Shown here piece by piece: positions 33,715 through 45,838 of a stretch of 64,000 bases of DNA. The stretch is taken from NCBI GenBank assembly GCA_036417435.1, contig CM070901.1, positions 67,622,501-67,686,500 of the forward strand, given 5' to 3'. Source of the stretch: Inia geoffrensis. Taxonomy: Eukaryota; Chordata; Mammalia; Artiodactyla; Iniidae. Made by a program: the position numbers and the translations under genes. Every line of letters starts with the position of its first letter. The first letter of the stretch is position 1. Under the pieces are notes generated by a model that did not search any database, was not told the DNA's origin, and was given only the letters and a program-made list of their open reading frames with translations.

Positions 33715-34480
33715 TATTAAAAAATTTTTAAGAGTTTATTTGAGCAAAAATCAATTCCAATTGGGCAGTGATGAACTGAAAGTGGTGAGGAGTGCTCCAC
33801 AGATAGGAACTTGGAGAAAGACTTTTTAGAGAAAAGGTGACAGCAACGCAAGGAAATTATTTGATTAGCTATAGCTTAAGCATTTGCATTATTTGGAAAA
33901 GAGTAGTTGGCTGTTTGTAATTCATTATGAAGGGGAGCAGAATATGCCACTCCAAAATATGCTTCTTTGGCATAAGAATTATCTTGATCTGGTTATTTTT
34001 AAGAAGTAGCAGACACTGGAAAAGTTCTGAAAACTGAGAAGTTACCTGTTGTAAGGGAAATTTACATTTATAAGGGAAATCTCCACTATAAGGGTGTCTA
34101 TATACACCAGGAAGAGAAGGATGACTCTGCATCACAAGAAACTCTTATCAATGGAGACAGACTTAATCACAGACTTAAATCTGCATAACAACCTTATTCT
34201 CTACTGCGCTTTTCTTGATAATCTCCCAAAACTGGCTCCCCCAACTCCAAAATCTTTCTTTTGCCTTTAGCAGAAGATAGTATTTAAGGTGATGGCTTTG
34301 GCCATTTCAGGTAGTCACTCAGTTCTCCTGGGTACCTCCCATGTATACAGGAGCTATGCCTATTATTAAAATTCTGTCTGTTTTTCTCCTGTTAATCTGT
34401 TTTTTTAATTAGGGTCGGGGGGGGGATGTCTCAGCCAAGACCTTAGAAGGGTAGAGGGAAAACTATTTTTCCTCCCTGGC
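33715..34480 (+). repeat. ERVL-type LTR (unassigned family)
   Basis: Ends with TTTCTCCTGTTAATCTGTTT, CAGCCAAGACC, GAAGGGTAGAGGGAAAA and TTTTCCTCCC, a typical end of ERVL/MLT2-like LTRs. Boundaries approximate. Confidence 0.55.
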
Positions 34481-34695
34481 AGAACCAAAACAGAAAGAGG
34501 AGTCTTTCTTTCCCATCAGAGCTGGGGGAAAAAACAAACAAACAAACAACAACAAAACTAAAGAAAGAACAAAGTACAAGATGTTTCTAAAAGAAAGTGA
34601 TTATAAATATAGGGGCACACAATTTATTCAAAACTGAAATATGCCAGTGAGAAAGGAGAATTCTTTAAAAGGAACGGCTTGATTTAAAATGTATG

Positions 34696-34800
34696 TGTCT
34701 GTATGTATATGTATAACTGATTCACTTTGTTATAAAGCAGAAACTAACACACCATTGTAAAGCAATTATACTCCAATAAAGATGTAAAATAATAATAAAA
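34696..34800 (+). mobile_element. Short L1 3' end
   Basis: TGTATAACTGATTCACTTTG and CAATTATACTCCAATAAAGA. Duplication AAAATGTATGTGTCTG / AAAATGTATATGTCTG. Confidence 0.85.
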
Positions 34801-34804
34801 TGTA

Positions 34805-35100
34805 TATGTCTGAAGTAAAAGCCTATCTAGGCACAAAATAAAAAATAAAAAACTGCTTTAAGCTCAAATACAAACAGAAAAATTGTAAAGCAGCCAGAGG
34901 AGAAAACACATTCCTTCAAAGAAGCAACAAGATTTACCCCAGACTTCTCAACAGGCAGTATGGAAGTCAAAAGACAATATAATGATATTTTTTCAGTGTT
35001 GAAAGAAAACAAAAGTGTCAACCTAGAAATTCTGTATCCAGTGAAAATATCCTTAAAAAGTGAAAGAAAAATAGAAACACTTTCATCCCCCCAAAATAAA
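34805..35100 (+). mobile_element. Old L1 5'-UTR-type fragment
   Basis: AAAGCAGCCAGAGGAGAAAA and CAACCTAGAAATTCTGTATC match old mammalian L1 leader sequence. Confidence 0.55.
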
Positions 35101-35159
35101 ATAAAATAAAATATATATGTCTGGAGATAGGAAATGTATGAATAACTCAAAAGTCAGAA

Positions 35160-35345
35160 AAGTCCAGTGATTAAGAGTATGGACTTTGTAGACAGGCAGA
35201 CACAGATCAAAAGCCTCATTCCTTACCAGCTGTGTATTCTTAGGCATATTAATCTTCCCTTCTAAGCTCCATTGCCTCATCTGTAAAATGGAGATTGCTA
35301 CTTACCATATAATGCTGTGAAGATTAAATGAGAAAATCCATAAGT
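35160..35345 (+). repeat. MIR element
   Basis: GTGATTAAGAGTATGGACTT, GCCTCATCTGTAAAATGGAG and GAAGATTAAATGAG give MIR in order. Confidence 0.85.
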
Positions 35346-35364
35346 TGTGCTGTTAATAAATAAA

Positions 35365-35785
35365 ATTCAACACAGTAAATTTTAAATATCTTATTGGCTT
35401 TATTCAATAATTCATGAATCAGGCAGCATGCAGTCTAGCAGACAGAAAGGAGTTCTGAGGAGCTGTACAAAATGAAAGACTTTTACAGGCAGATAGGAGC
35501 AGGAACAAGGAAATTATACTAGGCTAAAAAAAACAGATTGGTTATGGCAGGGTTACTTTCCTTTAAGGGATGGCAAGGGTCTATCAGGCAGATTACCTAA
35601 CTGGTGCTTATTAGGCAATTCCTGATTGACGGATTTAAGATTCCATTTCTGGGAGAGCCAAAACTGCAGTATGTTTCAGTTTCATGATGTGGTATTTAGC
35701 ATAAGTGATTCCATTTTGGGCCCGTTGTTTTTAACAATGTTTCATACAGAACCTGGCAAACAAATTTAGCCTTTATCATTACTGT
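35365..35785 (-). repeat. ERVL-type LTR, reverse
   Basis: TTATTGGCTTTATTCAATAA, TTCATGAATCAGGCAGCATG and AGTTCTGAGGAGCTGTACA resemble reverse MLT2-like LTRs. Boundaries approximate. Confidence 0.5.
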
Positions 35786-35800
35786 TAAAAGACTAGGAGA

Positions 35801-37651
35801 TGATGAAAGAAATTGAAGATGACACAAACCAATGGAAAGATATACCATTCTCAGGGATTGGAAGAATCAATATTGTTAAATAGCTCATACTACTCAAGGC
35901 AATCTATGGATTCAATGCAATCCCTACTAATATATCAATGGCATTTTTCACAGAACTAGAGCAAATAATTCTAAAATTTGAATGGAAACACAAAAGACCC
36001 TGAACAGCCAAAATAATCTTAAGAAAGAAGAACAAAGCAGGAAGCATCACACGCCCTGATTTCAAACTATACTACAAAGCTATAGTCATCAAAACAATAT
36101 GGTACTAGCACAAAAACAAACACATAAATCATTGAAACAGAATAGAGAGCCCAGAAATGAACCTATACTTACATGGTCAATTAATCTATGACACAGGAGG
36201 CAAGAATATACTATAGGGAAAAGACAGCCTCCTCAGTAAATAGTGTTGGGAAAACTGGATATCTATATGCAAAATAATCAAACTGGACTTTTTCACACCA
36301 TATACAAAAAAAAATACAAGATGGGTTAAAGAATTAACTGTAAGACACAAACCATAAAAATTCTAGAATAAAACATAGGCTGCACACTCTTTGACATCGG
36401 TCTTAGCAATATTTTTTTTGATATGTCTCCTCAGGCAAGGGAAACAAAAGCAAAAATAAACAAATGGGACTACATCAAACTAAAATCTTTTGCACAGCAA
36501 AGGAAACGATCACCAGAATGAAGAGGTTACCTACCAAATGGGAGAAGATGTTTGCAAACAATGTATCTGACAAGGGGTTAACATCCAAAGTATACAAATA
36601 ACTCATACAACCACACAACAAAAACAAAACAAAACAAAAAAACAAACCAATTAAAAAATGGCAGAGATAGGACTTCTCTGGTGCTGCAGTGGTTAAGACT
36701 CCTCACTCTCAATGCAGGGGGCCCAGGTTTGATCCCTGGTCAGGGAACTAGATCCCACATGCATGCTGCAACTAAGAGTTCACATGCCACAACTAAGGAG
36801 CCAGTACAACCAAATAAAAATAACTACATAAATAAATAAATAAAAATTAAAAACAGCAGAGGACTTGAATAGACATTTCTCCCAAGAAGACTTACAGATG
36901 GCCAACAGGCACATAAAAAGATGCTCAACATCACTAATCCTCAGGGAAATGCAAATCAAAACCACAATGAGATATCACCTCACACCTGTCAGAATGGCTA
37001 TTATCAAAAGACAACAAACAACAAGTGTTGCTAAGGATGTGGAGAAAAGAAAACCCTCATACACTGTTGGTGGTAATGCAAATTGTGCAGCCACTCCGGA
37101 AAACAGTATTTGAGGAGATTCCTCAAAAAATTAAAAACAGAACTACCATATGATCCAGCAATTCCACTCCTAGGTATTTGAAGAAAATGAAAACACTAAT
37201 TGAAAAGTTACATGCACCCTTACATTCATTGCAGCATTATTTACAAAGCCAAGATATGGAAGCAACATTAGTGTCCATCTATAAATGAATGGATTAAAGA
37301 AGGTATGATGTATATACACAATAGAAGATTACTCAGTCATTAAAAGAAAAAGAAACCTTACATTTGTGACACCATGGCTGGACCTAGAGAGTATTATGGT
37401 GAGTGAAATTAGTCAGAGGAAGACAAATACTATATAACTTCACTTATATGTGGAATCTACAAAGCAGGACAAAAGAACAAACTTAATAGAGTCAGAGACA
37501 CAGAGAACAGACAGCTGGTTGCCAGAGGGGAGGGGTGTGCCAAAGAGAGAAATAGATGAGGGAGACTAAGAGGTACAAACCTTCACTTGCAAAATAAACG
37601 AGTCATGGATATGAAAGGTACAGTGTGGGCCATATAGTCAGTTTAAAAAAA
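35801..37651 (+). mobile_element. 5'-truncated L1 with nested SINE
   Basis: ORF2 C-terminal region to 3' end, decayed. Exact 14-bp duplication AAAAGACTAGGAGA (35787-35800 and 37652-37665). Interrupted by the SINE at 36669. Confidence 0.9.
36669..36850 (+). mobile_element. Short tRNA-derived SINE in L1
   Basis: Head GGACTTCTCTGGTGCTGCAG, B-box GTTTGATCCC, tail (AAAT)n. Flanks AAATGGCAGAGAT / AAACAGCAGAGGA. Shorter and older than the young subtype. Confidence 0.8.
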
Positions 37652-37665
37652 AAAAGACTAGGAGA

Positions 37666-38480
37666 ATCTAGTCCACTGCTTCCAGTGGGGGATGCTGTTT
37701 ATGGACCCACTTTGGGAAGGACAGATAAATGCTAGAAACTCAAGTGACTCCAGCTCTAGACACTCTCAGGTTCTAGCCACTTGATTCAGAAGGTGCTCTT
37801 TTCTCTGCTTGGTTGGGTTCTGTTTCTCTTCTTCTTAATATACCGACCACCCTTTCAGCAGATCTCTGTAATTGGTTTATCAGTCCTTTCTAGGGTTTCC
37901 TTGTTACAGCCACTTCCTAAACAGCTGAGACACCCTAGGCAATACTAGAATCAACTGCTGACCCCAAAGGAGGAGGAAGTCTGGAAGGAAAGGCAACCAC
38001 AGAAGGGCAGAGGGGAGAAAGAATGATGGAGTTATAGAAGCTCTGGTTTGAAGGGGCTCAGCCAGGTCCACACACTAGCATCAACAGTCCAGCCTGAAAA
38101 CCTCCTATAGGAATTCAGGTCTTTGCGTTAAAGCGTTGTCGCTTTTAACAGCCTTTTAGAAATGCAAATACCCTAAGCTATGTTGATCATTAACTTCAGA
38201 GTGAGGATCTGCTCACCAGTCACTCTTTTTCAGAACAGCGGAGTGCTGAAGAATTTTGATGAGAGGAGAGAGAAATAATATGAGAGAGAAAGGGCTATTT
38301 CTCAGGAAGCAAAGACCCATGACAAAGTGAGGGGCTTAGACAACAGAGGGCTATTTATCTCTGAGGACCTAGGTTAGGAAGGGAGAGATGAGGCCAGATT
38401 TCAGAGCCATCTTTGCCACAGTGTGGTATTGGGCAAGGCACTTTGCTTCTCTGGACCTCAGTGAAATGAGGGGAATGGAC
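37666..38480. other. Intergenic, nothing young recognised
   Basis: A MIR-like stretch near 38385-38470 (TATTGGGCAAGGCACTTTGC). Otherwise unassigned. Confidence 0.4.
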
Positions 38481-39105
38481 AGGATGCTCTTTATCAGAAA
38501 TAACTTTTGCAAATATCTTCTCCCAGTGTGTGGCTTGTCTTATTCTCTTGACAGTCTTTTGCAGAGCGTAAGTTTTAAATTTTAATAGTCAAGTATCAAT
38601 TATTTGATTCATGAATCATACTTTTGATGTTGTACCTAAAAAGTCATTGTCATACCCAAGGTCATCTAGATTTTTCTCCTTTGTTACCTTTTTTTAATAT
38701 AAATTTATTTATTTATGGCTGCGTTGGGTCTTTGTTGCTGCGTGCGGGCTTTCCCTAATTGCATTGAGCAGGGCCTTCTCTTCGTTGTGGAGCACGGGCT
38801 CTAGGCATGCGGGCTTTAGTAGTTGTGGCTCGCGGGCTCTAGAGCGCAGGCTCAGTAGTTGTGGAGCACAGGCTAAGTTGCTCCGCAGCATGTGGGATCT
38901 TCCCAGACCAGGGCTCGAACCTGTGTCCCCTGTCCTTTGTTATCTTCTAGGAGTTTTATAGTTTTGCATTTTACATTTAAGTCTATGATCTATTTCGAGT
39001 TAATTTTTGTGAAGTGTGTAAGGTTGGTGTCTCGATTTTTCTTTTTTTTTTTTTTTTTTGCTTGTGGATGTCCAGCTGTTCTAGCACCATTTGTTAAAAA
39101 GACTT
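38480..39105 (-). mobile_element. Reverse L1 ORF2 fragment with nested SINE
   Basis: CTATTTCGAGTTAATTTTTG and GTCCAGCTGTTCTAGCACCA are reverse-strand L1 ORF2 landmarks. The SINE at 38691-38932 splits it. Confidence 0.75.
38691..38932 (-). mobile_element. Head-truncated old CHR-type SINE
   Basis: Reverse copy stopping at CTGTGTCCCCTG, so the tRNA-like head with the A box is missing. Duplication TCCTTTGTTACCTT / TCCTTTGTTATCTT. Confidence 0.82.
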
Positions 39106-39310
39106 AGGCTTCCCTGGTGGCACAGTGGTTGAGAGTCCGCCTGCCGACGCAGGGGACACGGGTTCATGCCCCGGTCCAGGAAGATCCCACATGCCACGGA
39201 GCGTCTAGGCCCGTGAGCCATGGCCGCTGAGCCTGCGCATCTGGAGCCTGTGCTCCACAGCGGGAGAGGCCACAGCAGTGAGAGGCCCGCATACCACACA
39301 CACAAAAAAA
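39106..39310 (+). mobile_element. Young cetacean tRNA-Glu SINE
   Basis: Head AGGCTTCCCTGGTGGCACAG, tail CACACACACAAAAAAAG. Target duplication not resolved. Confidence 0.88.
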
Positions 39311-39319
39311 GAAAATTCA

Positions 39320-39930
39320 AGCAAGAAAAACTGTATTAGAGATGATCTAGATGTTGGCACTAATTATATGTTAAAGGCTTTGGTAGAAAACATGGACAAC
39401 ATGCATGAACAGATGGGGAATTTCAATAGATAGAAACTATAAGAAGAGTCACATGAAAATATTAGAAAATGTTAAAACATGGTAAGAGAGAGGAAGAATA
39501 TGTTCAATAGGCTCATCAGTAGACTCCATACAGCTGAGAAATAATCAGTACATTGAAGATGGATTCACAGAAATTACCCAAACTGAAAGTCAAAGGAAAA
39601 AATGTGTAAAAAGAAAGAAAACAGAACATCTAAGAAGTGTGAAATAATTATAAATTGGTATCATGTATGTGTAATAGAAATCCCAAAGAAGAGAGAAAAA
39701 ACAGGGCAGAATAAACATTTTATGAGATAATGGCCAAGAGTTTTTCAAACATAATAGAAGTTATCAAACCATAGATCCAAGAAGCTGAAAGAACTATAAG
39801 CAGACTAAATACATGCAAACACACACCACCTAAACACATAATATCCAAACTCCTGAAACCAGAGATAAAGAGAAAAATAATCAAAACACCAATAGATCTT
39901 AATTTTTAAAAATCTTAGAGAGCTATGTTA
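39320..39930 (+). mobile_element. Old L1 5'-UTR-type fragment
   Basis: TTATGAGATAATGGCCAAGA and CCAAGAAGCTGAAAGAACTA match old L1 leader text. Confidence 0.55.
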
Positions 39931-40895
39931 TTAGTGTCACCACCATAGCCAGCCACCAAAGGCATAACTGCTGCAGAGGCTGTATTAGCATAAATGTGAA
40001 GACATTTAAATTTTTCTCTTGACCAACTCACAATTGTCTAGAAGGTTTAAAAAGAACATTTTTTTAAGAAATGGAAACGAGAAAAAGAAGAATGTCAGAA
40101 CCCAGTTTCTAAAGCATGCCATACAACAATGTCCTTCCAAAATAGGTGGGAACCTCAGTGGTGTCTAGACCTTGTTTTCTAGTCTTCCCTTCAAGATGAA
40201 AATTTTAGGTCATCTCCTCAGGTTCCAGGGGGCTGCTCTGCAATCTTCCTTATCTCTTGCCTTGAAGACGAAGTATGTTTTCTTTCTGAATCTCCAAGCT
40301 TCCTCCCATGAGTTGTCCTAGAGGTTGCCTTGGGTCCTGCCACATAAAGCTCTCCCTTCATTCCAAGCCCAGGGAGTACTCAAAATCCTCTCGCTTCTCT
40401 AAGAAATAACTTATGAACCCCAGTGGCAGAATGTATCATTGCAGTTTGCAGAGCCAAAATACTTTGATGTTGTACAGCATCTCTTTCATCAAGACAGGGT
40501 TCTCCTGCTGCCCCTCTGATGCCTCATTACTTTCTCTGAATGCTCCTCTATCTTCACCCACCCATTAAATATTGGTGCTTGTTCATCTCTCTGTCTTCAG
40601 TGTACTTTTCTCTCCTCCAATGATTTTCTAAATGGGGAGAGACTGCCCCAGGGGGTGTATCAGAATAGGAAGGGGAAAGAGAGGTAGAGGTGTAGTTTGA
40701 AAAGATTATTCAGCATTGAGATACAATTTTATATTTGCAATTTGACAAATCAATTTTGAAACTTAAGAAAAAATTAAAGGAAGGTGAAAAATTTTATGTT
40801 TAAAAGGGTTGAGAATAAACTTTTTAAAATTGGGAAACATGATCTTGTATATTTCTCAACTCTTCTAAATGATTTTACCCGCACACATAGCTTCT
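39931..40895. other. Intergenic, nothing recognised
   Basis: No gene or clear repeat. A MER5-type start (CCAGTGGTTCTCAACTAAGA) appears at about 40902 and is cut off. Confidence 0.4.
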
Positions 40896-40934
40896 ACTAG
40901 ACCAGTGGTTCTCAACTAAGAGAGGGATGTTGTA

Positions 40935-41330
40935 TGACACAACGCAGCCAAAAATAAATAAATAAATTTAGTAAAAACAAAAGAAAACCTTTTTTATTCT
41001 TCACCATTTACTACCCATAGCCCAACACAACCCGCCTTGTCAATTCTCCACAAAATTGTTGTTTCATCGTCTAAAAGGTATAAAAGCTTCCTGCTCTGAT
41101 TACTTCTTTGAGTCTCATATCTTAGTGGAGCTCCCATACATACATATGAATGTACAAAATTAAATTTATTTTTCCCCTGTTAATGTGTCTTATGTCAATT
41201 TAATAATTAGGTTAGCCAAAGACCCTAGAGGGGAAGAAAGGGAAGATCCCTCATCCCGCACTAAAAGATACCACCTGCTGAAACTAAGACCTGGTGCAGC
41301 CAAATAAATAAATAAATGAATATTAAAAAA
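40935..41330 (+). repeat. SINE tails around an ERVL-type LTR end
   Basis: 40938-40977 is only a SINE 3' end (CACAACGCAGCCAAAAATAA). 40985-41250 resembles an ERVL LTR (GGTATAAAAGCTTCCTGCTC, CCCCTGTTAATGTGTCTTAT, CTAGAGGGGAAGAA). 41255-41330 is another SINE tail. Confidence 0.5.
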
Positions 41331-41364
41331 ACAAAAAACAAAAACTGAAAACCAAAATTGCCTA

Positions 41365-41720
41365 GCAAATCAGGTCGCTGCTCTGCTCAAAATCCTTCAG
41401 TGACTTCCCATCGCCTTCAGAATGATGTTCAGTCCTTCAAGACGACATCTAAACCGTTCAGGATGGCACATAACATCTGAGAGTGCACCTATCACTGCCA
41501 TCCCAGCCCCAATCCTATGTTCCACCAATACCAAATTTCTTGCTGTTCCCCAAATTTGCCATGTGTTGCCATATGGCTGTTTCTGTGAACAGAGCTATTT
41601 TGCCAATTGGTGCTCCTTCCTCAAGACCAGACTCCTTCTCCATAAAACCATAAGTTGCACATAGCTAAACTCTTGTTTGCAAGAGGAGTCACCCAAGTTC
41701 TGCTGACTCTCCAGCAATGG
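41365..41720 (+). repeat. L2-like element
   Basis: CTGCTCAAAATCCTTCAGTG, CCCATCGCCTTCAGAATGAT and a typical L2 continuation. Confidence 0.6.
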
Positions 41721-42535
41721 CCCTGCCTCCACAAAGATCTCTCCCATTCATGAACACATGAAGCATCGTGTGCCATATTTTGGGTACCTTGATGTTGGGG
41801 TAAGGTTGTAGACTGACTTGTTTTATTTTTTTTCTCGGCTTACAAAAGCAGGCTTTTTGCTGCTCTCTGCTGCCCTCTTTTGAGACAAAGTGGATAATGT
41901 GAGTCTCCTCTGCAGGACGAAATACCCAGTTTTCAAAAAAAAGCTAAAGAAAGATTTGAGTGGTTTAACATAAGAAGCAGCCAGCTAATGGGCTAAGGTA
42001 GTGGGAGTCAGGTTCAGGAGCAGGGAGAACCTGGGGATGCTCTTTTTTAAGCCACCTGCTCTATTCTTGTGCTTGAGTGACCCTTGACCTCAGACAAGGG
42101 CATCAACGTCTTGCTTTCATTCACTTGCACTCTGGCTTTAGGCCCTTCGTGGTAAGGGCACAATTTGAAGCGGGAGTAGAAAACTAGGAATTAGATCTCA
42201 ACATCTAGGGTCTGCTACTCAAATGGCTTAGAAGCTCCCCTTCAGGCCTGCCTTGCCCTCTAACTGTATCAAATGCATGGTCTCCAGCAAGGGTAAAGAT
42301 TCAGGAGGGTAGAAACACTGTCTTAAGCCAAACATGCTGAGAGTTGCTGCAAACTGTTCCTTGGGAGGGCTGAAACTGCCCTGCTCAGTAGCAAGTAAAT
42401 ATCTGATACGAACATTTGAAGAACTATAAATGAGGTTCTAAGTGATTCAAAATTATCATCTTGTCACTGGAAATAGACCTACCTCAAGGCCTTAGCAAAT
42501 AAAGGAATCATTTCTATGGCTTCCAGTTAATTTCC
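41721..42535. other. Intergenic, nothing recognised
   Basis: No coding or repeat signal I can name. Confidence 0.4.
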
Positions 42536-42539
42536 AAAA

Positions 42540-42960
42540 GCACAGTTCAGCTCGAGGCCATGTCTCTAGTTCTAGCCCATACTTCTCCTTCCAGATACCC
42601 AACTGATCCTGACCACTCCACTGGTATGTCCCATAGGCACCTGAAACTCAGAATAGCCACACCTGAACTTATATCTCCCCACTCCATCCCACCTAAACTT
42701 CTCATCATATTTCCCACTTCAAGGAATGGCACCTCCTAAGCCAGAAATCTAGGTATCATTGTGGCTTCCTTACTCTCTTTTATAACCCACATCCAATTTT
42801 GCCAGTTCTCCTTGCTAAATATCCAAACCCGACTACCATTACCTTGGTCCCAAGCCATCTTCATCTGCCACCAGGACTACTGCAAGAGCCTAACTTATCT
42901 TTCTACTCTCAGTCTTACTCCCTCCAACCTCTTTATAAGCTACAACCAGAGTAATGTTCA
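42540..42960 (+). repeat. L2-like interior fragment
   Basis: CCATAGGCACCTGAAACTCA and CACCAGGACTACTGCAAGAG resemble old L2 text. Confidence 0.5.
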
Positions 42961-42961
42961 G

Positions 42962-43640
42962 ACACACTAGAAATCAAAGAAATGCAAGTTAAAATGACAA
43001 GACCCCATTTTCGTCTATTAATTGCCTAAAATTAAGAAAAAGAATGTGATTAAGTGGATTCTCATTGATTTCTTTTTTTTTTTTTTTTTTTTGTGGCTGC
43101 ATTGGGGTTTTTTTTGCTGCATGAGGGCTTTCTCTAGTTGCGGTGAACAGGGGCTTCTCTTCATAGTGGTGCATGGGCTTCTCTTTGTGGTGGCTTCTCT
43201 TGTTGCGGAACATGGGCTCTAGGTACGCGGGCTTCAGTAGTTGTGGCTCGTGGGCTCTAGAGCTCAGGCTCAGTAGTTGTGGCACACAGGCTTAGTTGCT
43301 CCGCGGCATGTGGGATCTTCCTGAACCAGGGCTTGAACCCGTGTCCCCTGCATTGGCAGGCAGATTCTTAACCACTGCACCACCAGGCAAGTCCCTCTCA
43401 CAGATTTCTGAATGCAGTGTAAACTAAAACAATTGTTTTGGAAAGACATGTAGAAATACTATCAAAAGCTAAGAAATATGCATGCCTATGACGTCGTAAT
43501 TTCACTTCTGGGAAAATGGCCTTTGGAAAAATGCCAAAATATTTTTTAAAAAAAGAAAAAGAAAAACTGTTGTTCTTTGCAGCACTATTGAAAATAATGA
43601 AAATTAGAAAAAACCTAAAAATGTCCAAAATCTGACTTTA
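42962..43640 (+). mobile_element. Old L1 3' fragment split by a SINE
   Basis: AAATCAAAGAAATGCAAGTT before, and GTTCTTTGCAGCACTATTG after, the SINE are in L1 ORF2/3' UTR order. Confidence 0.55.
43074..43395 (-). mobile_element. Old CHR-type SINE, long, reverse
   Basis: T-run then inverted body; duplication TCTCATTGATTTCT / TCTCACAGATTTCT. Confidence 0.86.
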
Positions 43641-44085
43641 GGTAAATTGCTCTGCAACTACATCACCTGGAGTCTCCCTGGGCACTGAGAGAGGTGTATG
43701 TATCAGTTAGGTGACTTTCTGCAGCAAGTACCAGGAAACTCCTCTCAGATGGCTTAAACAAGAAATATTTTTCTATGTCACATATCAAGTTGTCTGAAGA
43801 TAGGGAGTTCGAGGGTTGGTTAATCTATAACTCAATAATGTCACCAGTCACCCAGATTTTTCTCTTTGTCTTGCTATCATTAGCATGTTAGCCACTTCCC
43901 TCATGTAAGCAACATGGCTGCAGCAGCTCCCAGCATCACATCCTTAAACATCACCATCTTCAAAGACTGACAGAGAATTTATTATTTCTTATGCCCCAGA
44001 ATCCCCCACAAGCAGATTGCCTCTGAGGGTTCATTGTCTAGAGCTGTATTACATGTTCAGTCCTAAGTCAATCACTGCCAAGGGA
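43641..44085. other. Diverged repeat-like intergenic DNA
   Basis: No gene. CAACATGGCTGCAGCAGCTC and nearby text look repetitive, but I cannot assign a family. Confidence 0.35.
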
Positions 44086-44249
44086 ATTGGTTCTCAAAGT
44101 GTGACCAGCAGTATTAACATCATAATCTGTTAGAAATGCTAATTCTGGGGCCCCACCAGAATCAGAAAATCTGACAGTGGCGTCCACTAATTTGTGTTTT
44201 AACAAGTCCTCCAGATGACTCTGATGCAGCTCAAATATGAGAACCACTG
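44086..44249 (+). mobile_element. MER20 (hAT-Charlie DNA transposon)
   Basis: Starts TTGGTTCTCAAAGTGTGACC, contains TGTTAGAAATGCTAATTCTG and GTGTTTTAACAAGTCCTCCA, and ends TATGAGAACCACTGA: nearly full length. Confidence 0.82.
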
Positions 44250-44534
44250 ACTTAGACTAACCAAAAACCACCTCCTGGGGCTAGGAAAAGGTCTGGCCTT
44301 CTCTAAAGCTCATGGCCACCATATATCTGAATAAAATCAGGTTCTGTCAGCGCGGAAGAAAGGGAGAAGTAGGCAAGGTCTGTACTGGAGAAAGCCCTGT
44401 TCTAGTGTTGATAATGAGTCTCTTAAGGATACAAGAAAGTCAGTGGAGTAACACTGTCTCTTCTTTTCCACACGCTCCTCAAAAATACATTTTTTTTTTT
44501 TAGTGTGTTTTCTTCAATTAAAAAATGTGAGGGA

Positions 44535-44817
44535 GAGACTTCCCCGGTGGTCCAGGGGTAAAGAATCCTCCTTCCAATGCAGGGGACGTGGGTTCGATCC
44601 CTGGTCAGGGAACTAAGATCCCACATGCTGTGGGGCGACTAAGCCCACGCACCACAACTACTGAGCTCGCGTGCCTCAATGAAAGAGCCCATGTGCCGCA
44701 AACTACAGAGCCCAGGTGCCCTGGAGCCCACGTGCCACAACTAGAGAGAGAAAACCCGCATGCCACAACTAGAGAGAAGCCCACACGCTGCAACTAAGAC
44801 CGGACGCAGCCAAAAAT
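44535..44817 (+). mobile_element. CHR-type SINE inserted at the head of another SINE
   Basis: Exact 14-bp duplication AAAAATGTGAGGGA (44521-44534 and 44818-44831). Head GAGACTTCCCCGGTGGTCCA. The right duplication overlaps the first bases of the SINE that hosts the provirus. Confidence 0.88.
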
Positions 44818-44827
44818 AAAAATGTGA

Positions 44828-44849
44828 GGGAATTTCCTGGCAGTCCATT
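44828..44849 (+). repeat. Left part of provirus-split SINE
   Basis: GGGAATTTCCTGGCAGTC plus CATT continues at 53688 as CAGTGGTTAGGACTCC, one SINE interrupted by the provirus. Confidence 0.75.
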
Positions 44850-45312
44850 TCTTACCAACCAGGGTTCTTGGTCTTCCCCAACCAATAGAAAATAGAGGCC
44901 AGACAAGAAATTCAGGCAAGGTTTAATTGGGGCCCCTGCTGCAGCAGGACAAAGCCCGAGTGGGGGCGAGCTTGTTCCTTATGTGGGGGGAGGGTAGGGG
45001 TGCGTCCAGGGGTCAGGCCAAGGGGGCGGCTTAGGTGTTTCGCCCATCCTAGGTGGTGGTGTGTGCAAGGAGCGTGTTCAGTACCCTGTTTTTGCTCCAG
45101 GCTCTTCAAAAGTGGCAGTTGGACTTTTTGGTCTCTTTGTATGTTTTGGGTCCAGAATTGGCCCCAACTGTGCATGCACATAGTTATTTTTAATCCCATA
45201 CAGTTTCTTTGTATTTTGTTGCTTGACGAGAGGTGTGTCCGGTGCAAGCATTGCGGCACTGCAGCAAAGGTCGCAGGTCCCAGCAAAGGGTCCCAGGTCC
45301 CAGCCTGTCTCA
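44850..45312 (-). repeat. 3' LTR of the env-less provirus
   Basis: 463 bp. On the minus strand it begins TGAGACAGGCTGGGACC and ends near GGTTGGTAAGA. It lacks about 65 bp present in the 5' LTR at about 53260-53320. Confidence 0.88.
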
Positions 45313-45326
45313 TTCCCCCCTGGGAG
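45313..45326 (-). promoter_or_regulatory. Polypurine tract of the env-less provirus
   Basis: Minus strand CCCAGGGGGGAA directly before the TGAGACAGG start of the 3' LTR. Confidence 0.8.
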
Positions 45327-45838
45327 GTTCTACGCCCTTATTCTTAAGGTGTAAGGGGCCAGAGTTCTCTTCTTCTGAAACTTCTTCCTGCTGGACACGG
45401 GCCACAGCCCTTAGCCTACCCTAGAGGTGTAGAAGTCCCTCACTGATTGTTCCAAGGACCTGTGGGGACCTGGGCCACTCTCCGCTGGAATGCGCTGAAT
45501 TCCTTGAGCCATCGTGAGCCTTACTTCAAACTATTGGAAGCTAAATGACACAAACTTAACCAAAAGGTTAAACAAACAAGGGCTAAAAAGGAGAAGAACA
45601 TTGACAGCCACTAAAGGGCCTAGTAAGGGAGGGAACCAGGGTTAACTTTGGGCTTCCTTAACTGCTGGCCAGACAAGGAGGCAAAATCACCCCGCCAAAA
45701 TCATGAAGCCACTCTGCCTTGTTCGGCCAGAAGGTAACCAAGGTCCGGACGGTCGTCGAGAACCACATCAGCCAAGGAAACAAGAGAGGTCCCAAGTCTC
45801 ATTAAGGTTTCACATAGGAGCCAACCCACTACATCATT
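45327..45838 (-). other. Remnant between pol and 3' LTR
   Basis: About 0.5 kb with no recognisable envelope coding trace. Most or all of env is missing. Confidence 0.5.
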
